From Sphingomonas sp. R-74633 (lineage in GTDB: Bacteria > Pseudomonadota > Alphaproteobacteria > Sphingomonadales > Sphingomonadaceae), in contig NZ_JACCFG010000002.1 in the NCBI RefSeq assembly GCF_013416555.1, positions 434,001 through 498,000 of the forward strand: 64,000 nt of DNA. The letters run 5' to 3'. Position 1 is the first letter of the stretch; every line of letters begins with the position of its first letter. The notes beneath the pieces are model-generated. The model was not told the origin of the DNA and ran no database searches. It saw nothing but the letters and a program-made list of their open reading frames with translations. This document shows positions 31,686-41,395 of this stretch, in pieces. Position numbers and translations under genes: made by a program.

Positions 31686-34412
31686 ATGGTTCGGCGAAAT
31701 TCTGGTTTGTTGATTGGCGCGTCTGCGCTCGCACTGATGGCGATGCCGGGCGTGGCGGCCGCGCAGGAAACGGCAGTCCCGCAGGTTGACGATACCACTG
31801 AGCAGGAGATCGTCGTCCAGGGCTATCGCGCCAGCCTCGCGACCGCGGACGCCATCAAGAAGGATTCCGACGACATCGTCGATTCGCTGGTCGCGGAGGA
31901 TATCGGCAAGCTCCCCGATTCCACCGGCGCCGAATCGCTCGCGCGCATCACCGGCGTGCAGGTCGACCGCCTGAACGGCGAAGCAGGCGGCGTCCGCCTG
32001 CGCGGCCTGCCCAACATCACCACCACCTATAATGGCCGCGAGATCTTCACGGCCGAAGGCCGCAACGTGGCTTTGCAGGATTTCCCGGCAGCCTCGGTGT
32101 CGCGCTTCGACGTGTACAAGACCGCGGGCGCCAACATGGTCGAAGCCGGCATCGCCGGTGAGATCGACGTGAAGTCGCACAAGCCGTTCGATTTCAAGGG
32201 AACGCGTATCGTCGGCGGCGTCACCGGGCTGCACTGGCGCCAGTCGCAGGAGTTCGGCGTCGATGCCAATCTGCTGATCAGCAACCGGTGGAATACCGGC
32301 ATCGGCGAGATGGGCCTGCTGATCGAGGGCAGCTACACCGACAACAAGTTCGTCGACTCCTATCGCGACGACAACACCGCGATCTTCCGTCACGCCGCGA
32401 ACGTCGTCGTCAACGGCCAGCCGAACTATCCCAACGTCCGCTATCCGCAGCGCGTCTCGTTCCAGTATCCGAGCTCCGATCGGTTCCGGCCCTCGGCGGC
32501 GGCGTCGTTCCAGTGGCGCCCGAGCCAGAATTTCGAATTCTACGCTGACTTCCTGTTCCAGGGCTTCCGCGCGGCGGGCGAGTCGAGCGCGCTGCATTTC
32601 GACACGGGTAGCAATGCGCCTTTGTACGACGTCACTCTGTGCCCCAACAGCACCGATCTGGTCTGCCAGATGACGATGCGCGGCGCGGGTAACGGCATCA
32701 CCGGCTACCAGGTCGCCCAATGGAACAAGACCGACACCTATCAGGGGGGCAGCGGGTTCATCTGGAAGGTGCCCGGCGGTGGCCGGATCACCGGCGATGT
32801 CGCGAAGACCGATTCGCGCAACTGGAACCGCAACATGCAGTTCAACATCTTCACGAACTCGCTGGGCACGCGCGTCTTCAATTTCGACGACCAGTCGGGC
32901 GGCGGCGGCGCGTCGGCCTATGTGACCGACATCGATCTCTCCAATCCCGCCTCGTGGCGCATGCTGAACTTCGCGGAGAATGGCGCCAACAACCACGGCA
33001 CCAGCTTCCAGGCGCGCCTCGACGCCGATCTCCCCATCAAACTGGCGATCTTCGACCGGCTCCAGGCGGGCGTCCGTTACAGCAATCGCGACGCCGATTC
33101 GTACAATGACCCCGCGGAGAACCGCACGCCGGTGCTCGGCGCGACCGACCCGCGGATCCAGTATGTGAACCTGCCGCTCGACTTCAACATGTCGATGATC
33201 GGCTTCCGCGGCGATCCGACGGTGCACCCGCGGACCTGGATCACGCCGACCCGGCAGAGCATCATCCACAATGCCGACTATCTGCGCATGCTGGTCGGCC
33301 AGCCGGCGGGCTATCCGAAGATGGACTGGGTCTATAGCGCCGGCGAGAAATCCTATGCGGCCTATATCCAGACGCACTATAAATTCCCGCTCGGGACGAT
33401 GGAAGTCGATGGCCAGATCGGCCTTCGCGCCGTTCGCACCACCAACGACGTCCTCGGCACGCTGAAGATCGGCAGCGGCGCCGGGCAGCCCTATTCGAAG
33501 GACAATAATTACCTCGACCTGCTGCCCAACGTCAGCGCCCGCCTGAAGCTGTCGCGCACCCTGCAGGCGCGCCTGTCCTTCACCAAGACGCGCACGCGGC
33601 CCGACTTCGGCTCGCTGAACCCGACGCTGACCGTCAATGCCACGCTGGCTTGCGACAACAGCGTCACGCCGCCGGTGTGCAACTACCGCACGGCGAGCGG
33701 CGGCAATCCGGACCTCCAGCCGATTCAGTCGACGAACTATGACGCCTCGCTCGAATATTATTTCTCGCGCTCGGGCTCGGCGACGGTTCAGATCTTCCGT
33801 CGCGACGTCACCGGCTTCATCAACAATGCGACCGTGTTCATGACCGACCCGGATCTGGGGCCGCTGCGCGTCGACCGGCCCGAGAACGGGCAGAAGGGCT
33901 ATATCCAGGGCGTCGAGGCGGGCTTCCGCACCTTCTTCAAGCTGCCGTCGCTGCCACAATGGGTGCAGAATTTCGGCATCCTCGCGAACTTCACCTATCT
34001 CGACCATGGTTCGGAGCTGTCGCCGAGCGCAGCCGCAACCCTGCCGGGCGTCCAGCCGCTCAGCGGCGTGTCCAACTATCTGGCGAATGCGCAGATCTTC
34101 TACGACAGCAAGCCGCTCTCGCTGCGCCTCTCCTACAATTGGCGCTCGAAGTTCCAGACCTACGGCGTTGTGACCGACCCCGCGGTGACCACCCAGCTCA
34201 CCCTGCCGACCGTCGAGAAGGACGAGCCGACGGTGGACTTCTCGGGTTCGCTCAATCCAACGGACAATGTGTCGCTGAACGTCTCGATCGCGAACTTGCT
34301 CGGCTCCAAGCAGCGCACCACCCGCGCGTTCAATGCCAAGGGCGATACCTACCCCGTGTCCACGCGCTATCTCGAGACAGTCTACCGGGTGGGCGTCCGC
34401 TTCCGTTTCTGA
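31686..34412 (+). CDS. TonB-dependent receptor of the glycan locus (TIGR01782-like)
   Basis: A 908-residue receptor starting at 31686, where GGGAGGGG lies just upstream; an in-frame ATG at 31671 is too close to that site. The signal peptide ends GVAAAQ (about residue 27). A TonB box-like EQEIVVQGYRASLATADAIK opens the plug, followed by IGKLPDSTGAESLARITGVQ, GGVRLRGLPNITTTYNG and VYKTAGANMVEAGIAGEIDV. The barrel ends YRVGVRFRF with the terminal Phe. Such receptors import oligosaccharides in sphingomonads and xanthomonads. An operator of the GntR regulator lies about 70 bases upstream; a terminator follows. Confidence 0.95.
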   Translation: MVRRNSGLLIGASALALMAMPGVAAAQETAVPQVDDTTEQEIVVQGYRASLATADAIKKDSDDIVDSLVAEDIGKLPDSTGAESLARITGVQVDRLNGEAGGVRLRGLPNITTTYNGREIFTAEGRNVALQDFPAASVSRFDVYKTAGANMVEAGIAGEIDVKSHKPFDFKGTRIVGGVTGLHWRQSQEFGVDANLLISNRWNTGIGEMGLLIEGSYTDNKFVDSYRDDNTAIFRHAANVVVNGQPNYPNVRYPQRVSFQYPSSDRFRPSAAASFQWRPSQNFEFYADFLFQGFRAAGESSALHFDTGSNAPLYDVTLCPNSTDLVCQMTMRGAGNGITGYQVAQWNKTDTYQGGSGFIWKVPGGGRITGDVAKTDSRNWNRNMQFNIFTNSLGTRVFNFDDQSGGGGASAYVTDIDLSNPASWRMLNFAENGANNHGTSFQARLDADLPIKLAIFDRLQAGVRYSNRDADSYNDPAENRTPVLGATDPRIQYVNLPLDFNMSMIGFRGDPTVHPRTWITPTRQSIIHNADYLRMLVGQPAGYPKMDWVYSAGEKSYAAYIQTHYKFPLGTMEVDGQIGLRAVRTTNDVLGTLKIGSGAGQPYSKDNNYLDLLPNVSARLKLSRTLQARLSFTKTRTRPDFGSLNPTLTVNATLACDNSVTPPVCNYRTASGGNPDLQPIQSTNYDASLEYYFSRSGSATVQIFRRDVTGFINNATVFMTDPDLGPLRVDRPENGQKGYIQGVEAGFRTFFKLPSLPQWVQNFGILANFTYLDHGSELSPSAAATLPGVQPLSGVSNYLANAQIFYDSKPLSLRLSYNWRSKFQTYGVVTDPAVTTQLTLPTVEKDEPTVDFSGSLNPTDNVSLNVSIANLLGSKQRTTRAFNAKGDTYPVSTRYLETVYRVGVRFRF

Positions 34413-34445
34413 CCTAACCGAAAACCGGCTCCCCGTCGGTTATCT

Positions 34446-34482
34446 GGCGCCGCACGCGGCTCGCTTCGTGCGGCGCCCTTTT
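34446..34482 (+). terminator. Rho-independent terminator
   Basis: An 11-bp perfect stem (34446-34456 with 34467-34477), a 10-base loop, then CTTTT. It ends the receptor transcript. Confidence 0.85.
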
Positions 34483-34603
34483 CGACCAGTCCTGTCCCCC
34501 TCCCGATCCGATCGGGAGGGCTCGTCGCACGCGTCTTCTGATCAGGGCGGCGGAGTCCCGCGCCGGTCGCCTGATACGGACAAGCGGGAATAGGAGAGAG
34601 ACA

Positions 34604-35749
34604 ATGATCAGGCGAACCAAGACTAAACGGACCTACAAGCACGCGCTCAGCCGCGCCGCGCTCCTGGCCACGCTGGCCGTGATGGGCACCACCAGCGTCG
34701 CGCAAGCCCAGACGCTGCTCACCAGCGATGCCCGCTATCCGCGCGTCCGCCTGCTCCCCAGCGGCGAACTCATCGCCTCGGTGCTGTCCTTCCCCGGCGA
34801 CGACAATATCAAGATCTTCTCGAGCACCAATTCGGGTGCCAGCTTCACCCAGGTCGGCACGATCAACGACCCGGAATTCCAGACGCTCAAGTCGAGCAGC
34901 CCCAACCTTTTCCGCGTGCCGCAGGCCGTCGGTTCGCTGGCGGCAGGCACGCTGATCCTCGGCATCGTGGTCGATACCCAGAAGACCGTCACGAGCCGCG
35001 CCAAGATCAAGATCTACAAGAGCACCGACGATGGCCGGAACTGGAGCTTCGTCTCGGTGGCGGTGTCGTCCGCCAACAGCCAGGGCCTGTGGGAGCCGGA
35101 TTTCTCGATGGGCACCGACGGTGCGCTCGTCATGCACTATGCCGACGAGAGCAGCTCGTGCTGCAGCCAGAAGCTGGTGCGCCGGCGGACCTATGACGGG
35201 GTCAACTGGATCGACCAGACCAACGACGTCGCCCTTATGAGCGATTTCAACCTGCGGCCCGGCATGCCGGTGGTGTCCAACCTCGCCGACGGCACGCGGC
35301 TGATGACCTATGAGGTTTGCGGCCAGGCCGCGCCGCTCAACTGCGCGACCTATTACAAGACCTCAACCGATGGCTGGAACTATGGCAGCACCAGCACCAT
35401 CGGCACGCGCATAACGGATTCGCTGGGCCGTTTCTTCTCGAACACGCCCGTAAACAAGGTGCTCCCCGATGGCAGCATCCTTTGGATCGGCCAGTATATG
35501 CGCGTCGCCGACGGCAGCCCGTCGGGGCTCAACGGCACTGTAATGTTCAAGAGTGCGAGCGGCAGCCCGAACGGCCCCTGGGCAACGCTCGCGGCGCCGG
35601 TGACGCTGGCCAACCCCGTCACCAATGGCTGTGAGGGCTTCTCGCCGGGCCTGCAATGGGTCGCGTCCGGAGCGACTATCGTAGAGCTGCAGACGCGCCT
35701 CGAGGGCGGTGTCTGCAAGGTCTATTTCGGGAGCGGGCCGGCCAACTAG
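34604..35749 (+). CDS. Exported BNR/sialidase-like propeller, possible exo-glycosidase
   Basis: A 381-residue secreted protein with a signal peptide ending VAQAQ (about residue 36). It has sialidase-fold features: the RYPRVRLLPSGELIASVL arginine region, Asp-box-like turns (SSTNSGASFTQV, KSTDDGRNWSFV, TSTDGWNYG) and late acidic motifs. Exo-arabinanases of GH93 and sialidase-like enzymes share this plan, and an arabinan or gum exo-enzyme fits the locus better than sialic acid. GGAGAG precedes the ATG. Four cysteine-containing motifs (SSCCSQK, EVCGQ, NCATYY, GCEGF) suggest disulfides. Confidence 0.72.
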   Translation: MIRRTKTKRTYKHALSRAALLATLAVMGTTSVAQAQTLLTSDARYPRVRLLPSGELIASVLSFPGDDNIKIFSSTNSGASFTQVGTINDPEFQTLKSSSPNLFRVPQAVGSLAAGTLILGIVVDTQKTVTSRAKIKIYKSTDDGRNWSFVSVAVSSANSQGLWEPDFSMGTDGALVMHYADESSSCCSQKLVRRRTYDGVNWIDQTNDVALMSDFNLRPGMPVVSNLADGTRLMTYEVCGQAAPLNCATYYKTSTDGWNYGSTSTIGTRITDSLGRFFSNTPVNKVLPDGSILWIGQYMRVADGSPSGLNGTVMFKSASGSPNGPWATLAAPVTLANPVTNGCEGFSPGLQWVASGATIVELQTRLEGGVCKVYFGSGPAN

Positions 35750-35833
35750 GCGGCATCGAGTGGCGGTCCCTGGCCACGCAGCACGTGCGGCGCGGCCAGG
35801 GGCCAACCCCTTGCAACATCGGAGCGCTAGGCC

Positions 35834-36409
35834 GTGAACACAGCAAATAGTCGGCGCTGGGCACTGGGCACCGCGCTTCTCGTTTCCGGTGCGCTACTGA
35901 CAGGCTGGCTGGTGCTTCCCTCCGGGCGCTCGCCGAGCGAGGCCGGCGTGGTGAGGCTCGCGGACCGCGCGGGCGCGCCCGCCGCCTCGCCATCCGAAGC
36001 GCCACGCCCGACTGGAGCAGAGGCAACCCGCGCGCCGCCAAGCCCGCAGCGCAACTCGGAGCTGGCCGACGACAGCCAGTATCTCGTGGTGCGCGAGCCG
36101 CGGGACAGCGGCTGGGCCGATCGAAGCGAGGCAGCGCTTCTCGCCTTCATGCGCACCATCCCCGCGATCGATCGCCGCGCGCTCGTGGCCAAGTGTTCCA
36201 CCAGCATGTGCGAAGTCTCCGGTCTGGCGGACGAAGACCCCGCGACGGGTTCGATGGGCCCCACATGGGCGGCAATGGAACGGGAAACCGCGGCCGAAGC
36301 GCTCGGCAGGCAAGGCCTCGAGCGCACCGCGACGACCCTGGGGACCGGCAGGGTTCGGGAGGCATTCGCGATCTACTATCGACGCATCGCTTCCCCAAAT
36401 GCGCAATAG
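35834..36409 (+). CDS. Membrane-anchored periplasmic protein of unknown function
   Basis: A 191-residue protein from a GTG start with GGAGCG upstream. An N-terminal membrane anchor (ALGTALLVSGALLTGWLVL) is followed by a Pro/Ala-rich linker to about residue 75 and a small soluble domain with a conserved-looking pair LVAKCSTSMCEVSG, likely a disulfide. It is convergent with the radical SAM gene. I do not recognise a named family. Confidence 0.7.
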   Translation: MNTANSRRWALGTALLVSGALLTGWLVLPSGRSPSEAGVVRLADRAGAPAASPSEAPRPTGAEATRAPPSPQRNSELADDSQYLVVREPRDSGWADRSEAALLAFMRTIPAIDRRALVAKCSTSMCEVSGLADEDPATGSMGPTWAAMERETAAEALGRQGLERTATTLGTGRVREAFAIYYRRIASPNAQ

Positions 36410-36448
36410 CGGCCGGCGCACAGCCGGTTACTGGCCGGAAAGCGCCTG

Positions 36449-37870
36449 TCAGCAGTGGCCGGGAAGAAAATCGACTAGGTTGCCGATAAAGGCGCGCGGG
36501 TCTGTCAGGCGCGGGTCGGCCATCGCCTCCAGAAAGCGGCCATGCTCCGGATGCTCGGGCAGGAACACCGCCTTGCGCGTATAGTCCAGCTGCGAGAACG
36601 TGCCCCAATTGGTGATCCGGCCGAAATAGACGCCGTCGGCGCCGACCTTCTCTGCAAGGGTGATCATCTCGCCCATCTCGTGATAATTCTCGACCTGCGC
36701 GACAAAGCCCAGGTGAAAGGCGTCGATCAGCCCTTGCCGGCGAAGCTCGCCTGCGAATGCCAGGTTTCGCTCCATGACTTCCCAGCGGGCGCCGCGACGA
36801 AGCGTCTCGTGCGTGGCGGCCGAGGCGCCGTCGAGGCTGATCGACAGCAACTCCACACGACCGTGCAGCGCGGGGAAGCGCTCCCATTCGCGCGGCGTGA
36901 ACAGCATGCCGTTGGTCATGACGTGGAACTTGAGCTCGGGATATTCCTCGACCGTCAGCCGCTCCATCATCCGGCGGAAATTCTTGCTCGCAAAAGGGTC
37001 GCCCGAGCCGGTGACGGTGACGCGCCGCGTGTCCTTCAGCATCGGCAGGATGACCCGCTCCTGCAGCGCATCATATTGCATGCGCGTCGCCTCATCGGCC
37101 GCATATTTGCTGGTGCGGCAGCTCGGGCAGCTCAGATTGCAGGTCTTGTCATAGGCAAGATTGACCTCCTCCGGCCCTCGCTCGACCCGGGTTTCACCTG
37201 CCTCAACGATCCGCCGCCATCCGCTCGATCGGGCGGCAAGGTCCGCCGCCGGCGGCAGGCTGTTCGACTGGATCGCCGGGCAAGCCATCTTGTCGCAGTA
37301 GCGGTAGCTCCCGTCGTGCATGCTGGCGCGGATCGCCTCGGCCGATTCCGAATTCCAGACATCGCGCCAGTCGGCGGCCTCGTGAAGATTGCCGATGCTC
37401 GGCTTGAGGAAGCTCGCGCAGCACAGGTGGCTGCTCGTCTCGAGCACTTCCAGCCGCTCGAACGGCACCGGGCAGATCTTGCCCTTGAGCTGGTATTTGG
37501 GGTTCTCGGGCTCGGCCAGGCCCTGGATGAAGAAGGTGACACCCGTGACAAGCGGCGACTGCGGGTTGACCGCGAGGAGCGGCATCATGAACCCGATCGC
37601 CTCGTCCAGCTTGCCGGAATGCGCGGCGCTGAGCGCCAGAACGATGATCGCAGCCTGAACCATGGCCGGATCGCGCCTGGCATAGAATTGCAGGGCTGCC
37701 TCGGCCTGGCGGGGAAGCTTCGGGACCGCAGCAAGGAATTGGGGGAAGGCCTCCCAAAGCTCCGGGCGGTCCATGTCCTCCAGCAGGTCCTGCGCGATCA
37801 CCGCAAAGATCTCGATGGCCTTGTCCGTCTCCGGATCGGTGCGGGGAGCGATGTCGGTGATCGCGTTCAT
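36449..37870 (-). CDS. Radical SAM protein with a SPASM-like domain before the core
   Basis: A 473-residue enzyme. Residues 1-125 are helical and TPR-like (RQAEAALQFYARRDPAMVQA). Residues 131-198 look like a SPASM auxiliary-cluster domain: ICPVPFERL with Cys133, HLCCAS with Cys150/151, then IGNLHEAADWRDVWNSES and CDKMACP with Cys192/197. The radical SAM core follows with Cys244, Cys248 and Cys251 in TCNLSCPSC, then VTVTGSGDPFASKNF, HVMTNGML and SISLDGAS. The chain ends in PGHC. SPASM domains usually follow the core, so this order is unusual. The substrate is unknown; no precursor peptide is evident. It is divergent from a TonB receptor-phosphatase operon. Confidence 0.88.
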   Translation of the reverse strand: MNAITDIAPRTDPETDKAIEIFAVIAQDLLEDMDRPELWEAFPQFLAAVPKLPRQAEAALQFYARRDPAMVQAAIIVLALSAAHSGKLDEAIGFMMPLLAVNPQSPLVTGVTFFIQGLAEPENPKYQLKGKICPVPFERLEVLETSSHLCCASFLKPSIGNLHEAADWRDVWNSESAEAIRASMHDGSYRYCDKMACPAIQSNSLPPAADLAARSSGWRRIVEAGETRVERGPEEVNLAYDKTCNLSCPSCRTSKYAADEATRMQYDALQERVILPMLKDTRRVTVTGSGDPFASKNFRRMMERLTVEEYPELKFHVMTNGMLFTPREWERFPALHGRVELLSISLDGASAATHETLRRGARWEVMERNLAFAGELRRQGLIDAFHLGFVAQVENYHEMGEMITLAEKVGADGVYFGRITNWGTFSQLDYTRKAVFLPEHPEHGRFLEAMADPRLTDPRAFIGNLVDFLPGHC

Positions 37871-38199
37871 GATGTTCCCTGATTGCTTTCGCTGGTCGTG
37901 GGGCCGGACATGACGAGCAACTCATAATCTCATCATGCGAGGCGGCTGCTTGCCAGCCGCGAATGCGGATATTTGGGCCGACAGAAGCTCTTCCGGCGGC
38001 CCTTTACCCCATTATAGGCCAGCCCCCCGCGACAGGGGCTTGCTGGCGCGCGCTAATTGCGTCGGCAACCGGATTCCGATGATCACCGAAGGGCACCGGC
38101 CTCCCAGGAAAAATTCGACCGTAATGGCGGAAACGCGGTTCCCGCGGCTCTCAGGCGGCAGCGCATGTGCGCTGAGACGGGAAGCATGGGGGCATTACA
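37871..38199. other. Divergent intergenic region
   Basis: A 329-base gap between the divergent radical SAM and TonB receptor genes. It must hold both promoters. I see no clear palindrome, riboswitch fold or small gene. Confidence 0.5.
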
Positions 38200-41100
38200 A
38201 TGAAGTTGGATCGTTCGGTTCTGTTTTGTGGTTCGGCAATCGCCGCAATTGCGATCGCCCTGCCCGCATTCGCGCAGGACCGGGGAAGCCCATCGCCCAC
38301 CCAGGCCAGCGAGCGCGCAATCGGCGAAGGCACGATTGCCGGCACCGTTGCGACGGAAGCCGGCGGCAACCTGCTTCGCAATGCCGACATCTCCATCGAT
38401 GCGGTCGACAAGCACTATTCCGTCGTGAGCGGTGAAGACGGCTCCTATGAAGTGAAGAACGTGCCGGCCGGCCCGGTCACGGTCACGGTCAGCTTTGTCG
38501 GCTATGTCTCGCAGACGCAGGACGCCGTGATTGCGCCCGGCGGGAGCGTGCAGCTGGATTTCAACCTCGCCCAAACCGGCCGCAACGGCCAGGCGGCGCG
38601 CGAGAACGAGATCGTCGTCAACGGCGAGCGCGAAGGTCAGGCCAGCTCGATCCAGGCGCAGCGCCGTGAAATGCAGATCGCCGACATCATTTCGACCGAG
38701 GCCTATGGCGATGTCGCCGGCGGTAACCCGGCGGAGATGATCAAGTACATGCCGGGCGTCGATGTCGATGGCACCAACGGCACCTCGATCTACGCGTCGC
38801 TCCGCGGCCTTCCCGGCGAGTTCACCCGCACCCAGCTCAACGGCATGGACGTGATCTCCGCCAACGCCAACTCGCCCACCGGCTATGCCAATTCGGCCGC
38901 CGCCGCGCGCGTGTTCAGCTATGAGGCGATCGGCATCTCGGCGATCGATTCGATCGTGCTCTACAAGACGGTCGGCGCCGACCAGAACGCCGACGCACCC
39001 GCGGGCATCGTCGATCTGCGCACCAAGCACGCCTATAATCGCAAGAAGCCGGTCCTCACGTTCTCACTGAGCGCGTTCACGTCGGACGACATGCTCGACA
39101 AATATAAGCATACCGGCCCGAAGTCCGACGGCTGGGGCTCCAAGCGCTTCCTGCCGAATGGCAGCCTGTTCTTCGCCGACAGCTTCTTCGACCACCGCTT
39201 GGGAGTGATGTTCTCGCTGGGCTTCAACGACCAGTATCTCGGCTACGAGCAGAACACGATGAGCCGCAGCTATGCGCCGACGGCCAAGAGCCCGTCGCCG
39301 CTGGCCTATTCCGCCTATGAAACCGCCGCCAACCCGCGCGAGACCACGCGCCGCACCGGCTCGCTCCAGCTCGATTTCAAGGCGAACGACAAGCTGAGCT
39401 TCGGTTTCCTCTCGATCCTCTATCGCGGTGACGTCTACCAGAACACCACCGGCGACGTGACCTACACCACCGGCGCGCGCAGCGGCGTGACCGGCGACCC
39501 GCTGAGCAACTTCACCACCACCACCGGCGCCAAGATGACGGTCAGCGGTGGCGGCCAGTACAAGATCAACAACGGCAACATCCTGGCGCCGAGCTTCGAA
39601 TGGAAGAGCGGCAATTTCCACCTGGACGGCAGCTTCGCCTATTCGGACAGCCACAGCTATTACAACACGCTGCACCGCCAGCAGGTGGGCACCGCACCAA
39701 CGCTGACGCTGTCGGGCACGCCGCAGTTCAACATGACCAAGAACAGCCCGGGCCTGATGGGCACCGACTGGACCGTCACCCAGACCGCCGGCCTCGACTG
39801 GTCGAACCCGGCCAACTACACGATCAGTGCCCCGCAGATCCGCACCAGCGGCGGGCAGGATGCGTTCATCTATGAGAAATCGGGCCAGATGAACGCCCGC
39901 TATGAGGGGCATCTCGGCAATGTGCCGCTGACGCTGCAGTCGGGCTTCAAGATCAGCAACGTCAATTACCGCTTCGGCGACGACACCTTCCTCGACAGCA
40001 TCTACAACTATGTCGGCCCGATGACGAACGCCCAATTCATCCAGGCCTTTGTCAGCCCCTATCAGCGCACGGTGTTCGACCAGTCGGGCTCATACCATTA
40101 TTCGCTTAACGGCTCGAGCTACATCCCGACTTTCGACACCCACAAACTCTATCTCGACTTCACCAACAACCCGAGCAATTGGGCCAAGGCAGTGCCGACC
40201 GCGGCCAATTATGCGGCCGCCGCCTATAACAACACCACGCGGTTCCAGGAGAACATCAAGTCGCTATACGGCATGGCGACCGCGGAGCTCGCGCCGCGCC
40301 TGAAGTTCCGCGCCGGCCTGCGTGCCGAATGGACCAGCAACACCTCGTTCGGCTACACCCAGATGCCTGCGGCGGATCTCAAGACGCATCTCGATCCGGC
40401 CACCGGCAAGGCCTGCGCGGTCGCCGCGACCGGCGTCGCCACCACCATCCCCTGCATCGACATCCAGTACGGCACCAACGGGATCCAGAAGACCACGGGC
40501 CGCTATTTCAACCTGTTCCCCTCGGCGTCGATCAAATGGACCTTCGGCGAGAGCAACGACATCGACGCGGGCTACAGCCACACCATCCTGCGCCCCGGCC
40601 TGAACGCGACCGCGGGCAATGCCAGCTATGATCCGCTCGGCGGCGATCTCGGCACCGGCCTGATCACCATCCCCAATCCGGGCCTGTCGCCGGCGACGTC
40701 GGACAATTTCTCGGCGCGCTACTCGCGCTATTTCAAGAGCGTCGGCCTGTTCAACGTCGGCGTCTATTACAACCGGATCAAGGGCCTGGCGGTCGCCCAG
40801 TCTGACCTGACTGCCGACGAAGCGGGCTCCGCCGCAGCGCAGGCGCTGGCACAGCTCGGCATCGACGATCCGACAGGCATCTATTTCACCACCTACAAGC
40901 AGGTCAGCCTGGTCACCATCAAGGGCATCGAGGCGAGCTTCCAGCACAGCTTCAGCTGGCTGCCTTCGCCGCTAAACGGCCTGTCGGTGCGCGGCGCCTT
41001 CATGCACAACGAGCCCAACACGCATGGCGACGACCCGCTGCTGCGCCTCGGCAACAATATCGGTTCGGCCGCGGTCATGTATGAGAAGGGGCCGGTGCGC

Positions 41101-41379
41101 TTCTACGTCAACCTGCTGTGGAACGACGACAAGCTGCGTTCGACCACGCCGAGCTGGTTCCAGGCGCGCACCGATGTGAGCCTCAACCTGCGCGTCAAGG
41201 TCACGAAGAACTTCGAGCTGTTCGGCACCATGTCGAACGCGCTCAACAAGCCCTACAACGTCGTCGTCCCGGGGGTTGCGCCGGGCACGCAGACGGCGGA
41301 CCCGAACCTGGCCAATCACACGGCGATCGAGAACTGGTTCGGTCGCTCGGGCACCATCGGCATCCGCGGCCGCTTCTGA
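38200..41379 (+). CDS. TonB-dependent receptor with carboxypeptidase-regulatory-like domain
   Basis: A 1059-residue receptor. The signal peptide ends PAFAQD (about residue 27). Residues 45-125 form a CarboxypepD_reg-like beta-sandwich (GTIAGTVATEAGGNLLRNAD, SYEVKNVPAGPVTVTVSFVG). The plug follows: NEIVVNGEREGQASSIQAQR as TonB box region, MIKYMPGVDVDGT, SLRGLPGEFTRTQLNGMDV and ADQNADAPAGIVDLRT. The barrel ends GTIGIRGRF with the terminal Phe. The PhoD gene starts 17 bases after its stop codon, so the two are co-transcribed; uptake of an organic phosphate or its dephosphorylated product is a reasonable inference. Confidence 0.95.
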   Translation: MKLDRSVLFCGSAIAAIAIALPAFAQDRGSPSPTQASERAIGEGTIAGTVATEAGGNLLRNADISIDAVDKHYSVVSGEDGSYEVKNVPAGPVTVTVSFVGYVSQTQDAVIAPGGSVQLDFNLAQTGRNGQAARENEIVVNGEREGQASSIQAQRREMQIADIISTEAYGDVAGGNPAEMIKYMPGVDVDGTNGTSIYASLRGLPGEFTRTQLNGMDVISANANSPTGYANSAAAARVFSYEAIGISAIDSIVLYKTVGADQNADAPAGIVDLRTKHAYNRKKPVLTFSLSAFTSDDMLDKYKHTGPKSDGWGSKRFLPNGSLFFADSFFDHRLGVMFSLGFNDQYLGYEQNTMSRSYAPTAKSPSPLAYSAYETAANPRETTRRTGSLQLDFKANDKLSFGFLSILYRGDVYQNTTGDVTYTTGARSGVTGDPLSNFTTTTGAKMTVSGGGQYKINNGNILAPSFEWKSGNFHLDGSFAYSDSHSYYNTLHRQQVGTAPTLTLSGTPQFNMTKNSPGLMGTDWTVTQTAGLDWSNPANYTISAPQIRTSGGQDAFIYEKSGQMNARYEGHLGNVPLTLQSGFKISNVNYRFGDDTFLDSIYNYVGPMTNAQFIQAFVSPYQRTVFDQSGSYHYSLNGSSYIPTFDTHKLYLDFTNNPSNWAKAVPTAANYAAAAYNNTTRFQENIKSLYGMATAELAPRLKFRAGLRAEWTSNTSFGYTQMPAADLKTHLDPATGKACAVAATGVATTIPCIDIQYGTNGIQKTTGRYFNLFPSASIKWTFGESNDIDAGYSHTILRPGLNATAGNASYDPLGGDLGTGLITIPNPGLSPATSDNFSARYSRYFKSVGLFNVGVYYNRIKGLAVAQSDLTADEAGSAAAQALAQLGIDDPTGIYFTTYKQVSLVTIKGIEASFQHSFSWLPSPLNGLSVRGAFMHNEPNTHGDDPLLRLGNNIGSAAVMYEKGPVRFYVNLLWNDDKLRSTTPSWFQARTDVSLNLRVKVTKNFELFGTMSNALNKPYNVVVPGVAPGTQTADPNLANHTAIENWFGRSGTIGIRGRF

Positions 41380-41395
41380 TCCCGGGAGAGACCGC

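Noticed and set aside
31620-34007. A 795-codon minus-strand frame opposite the glycan-locus TonB receptor
   Set aside because: Shadow of the receptor frame: no ribosome site, no family features, composition typical of antisense translation.
37871-38199. A riboswitch before the TonB receptor
   Set aside because: TonB receptors often follow cobalamin riboswitches, but no B12-box-like or other conserved riboswitch core could be found in this gap.
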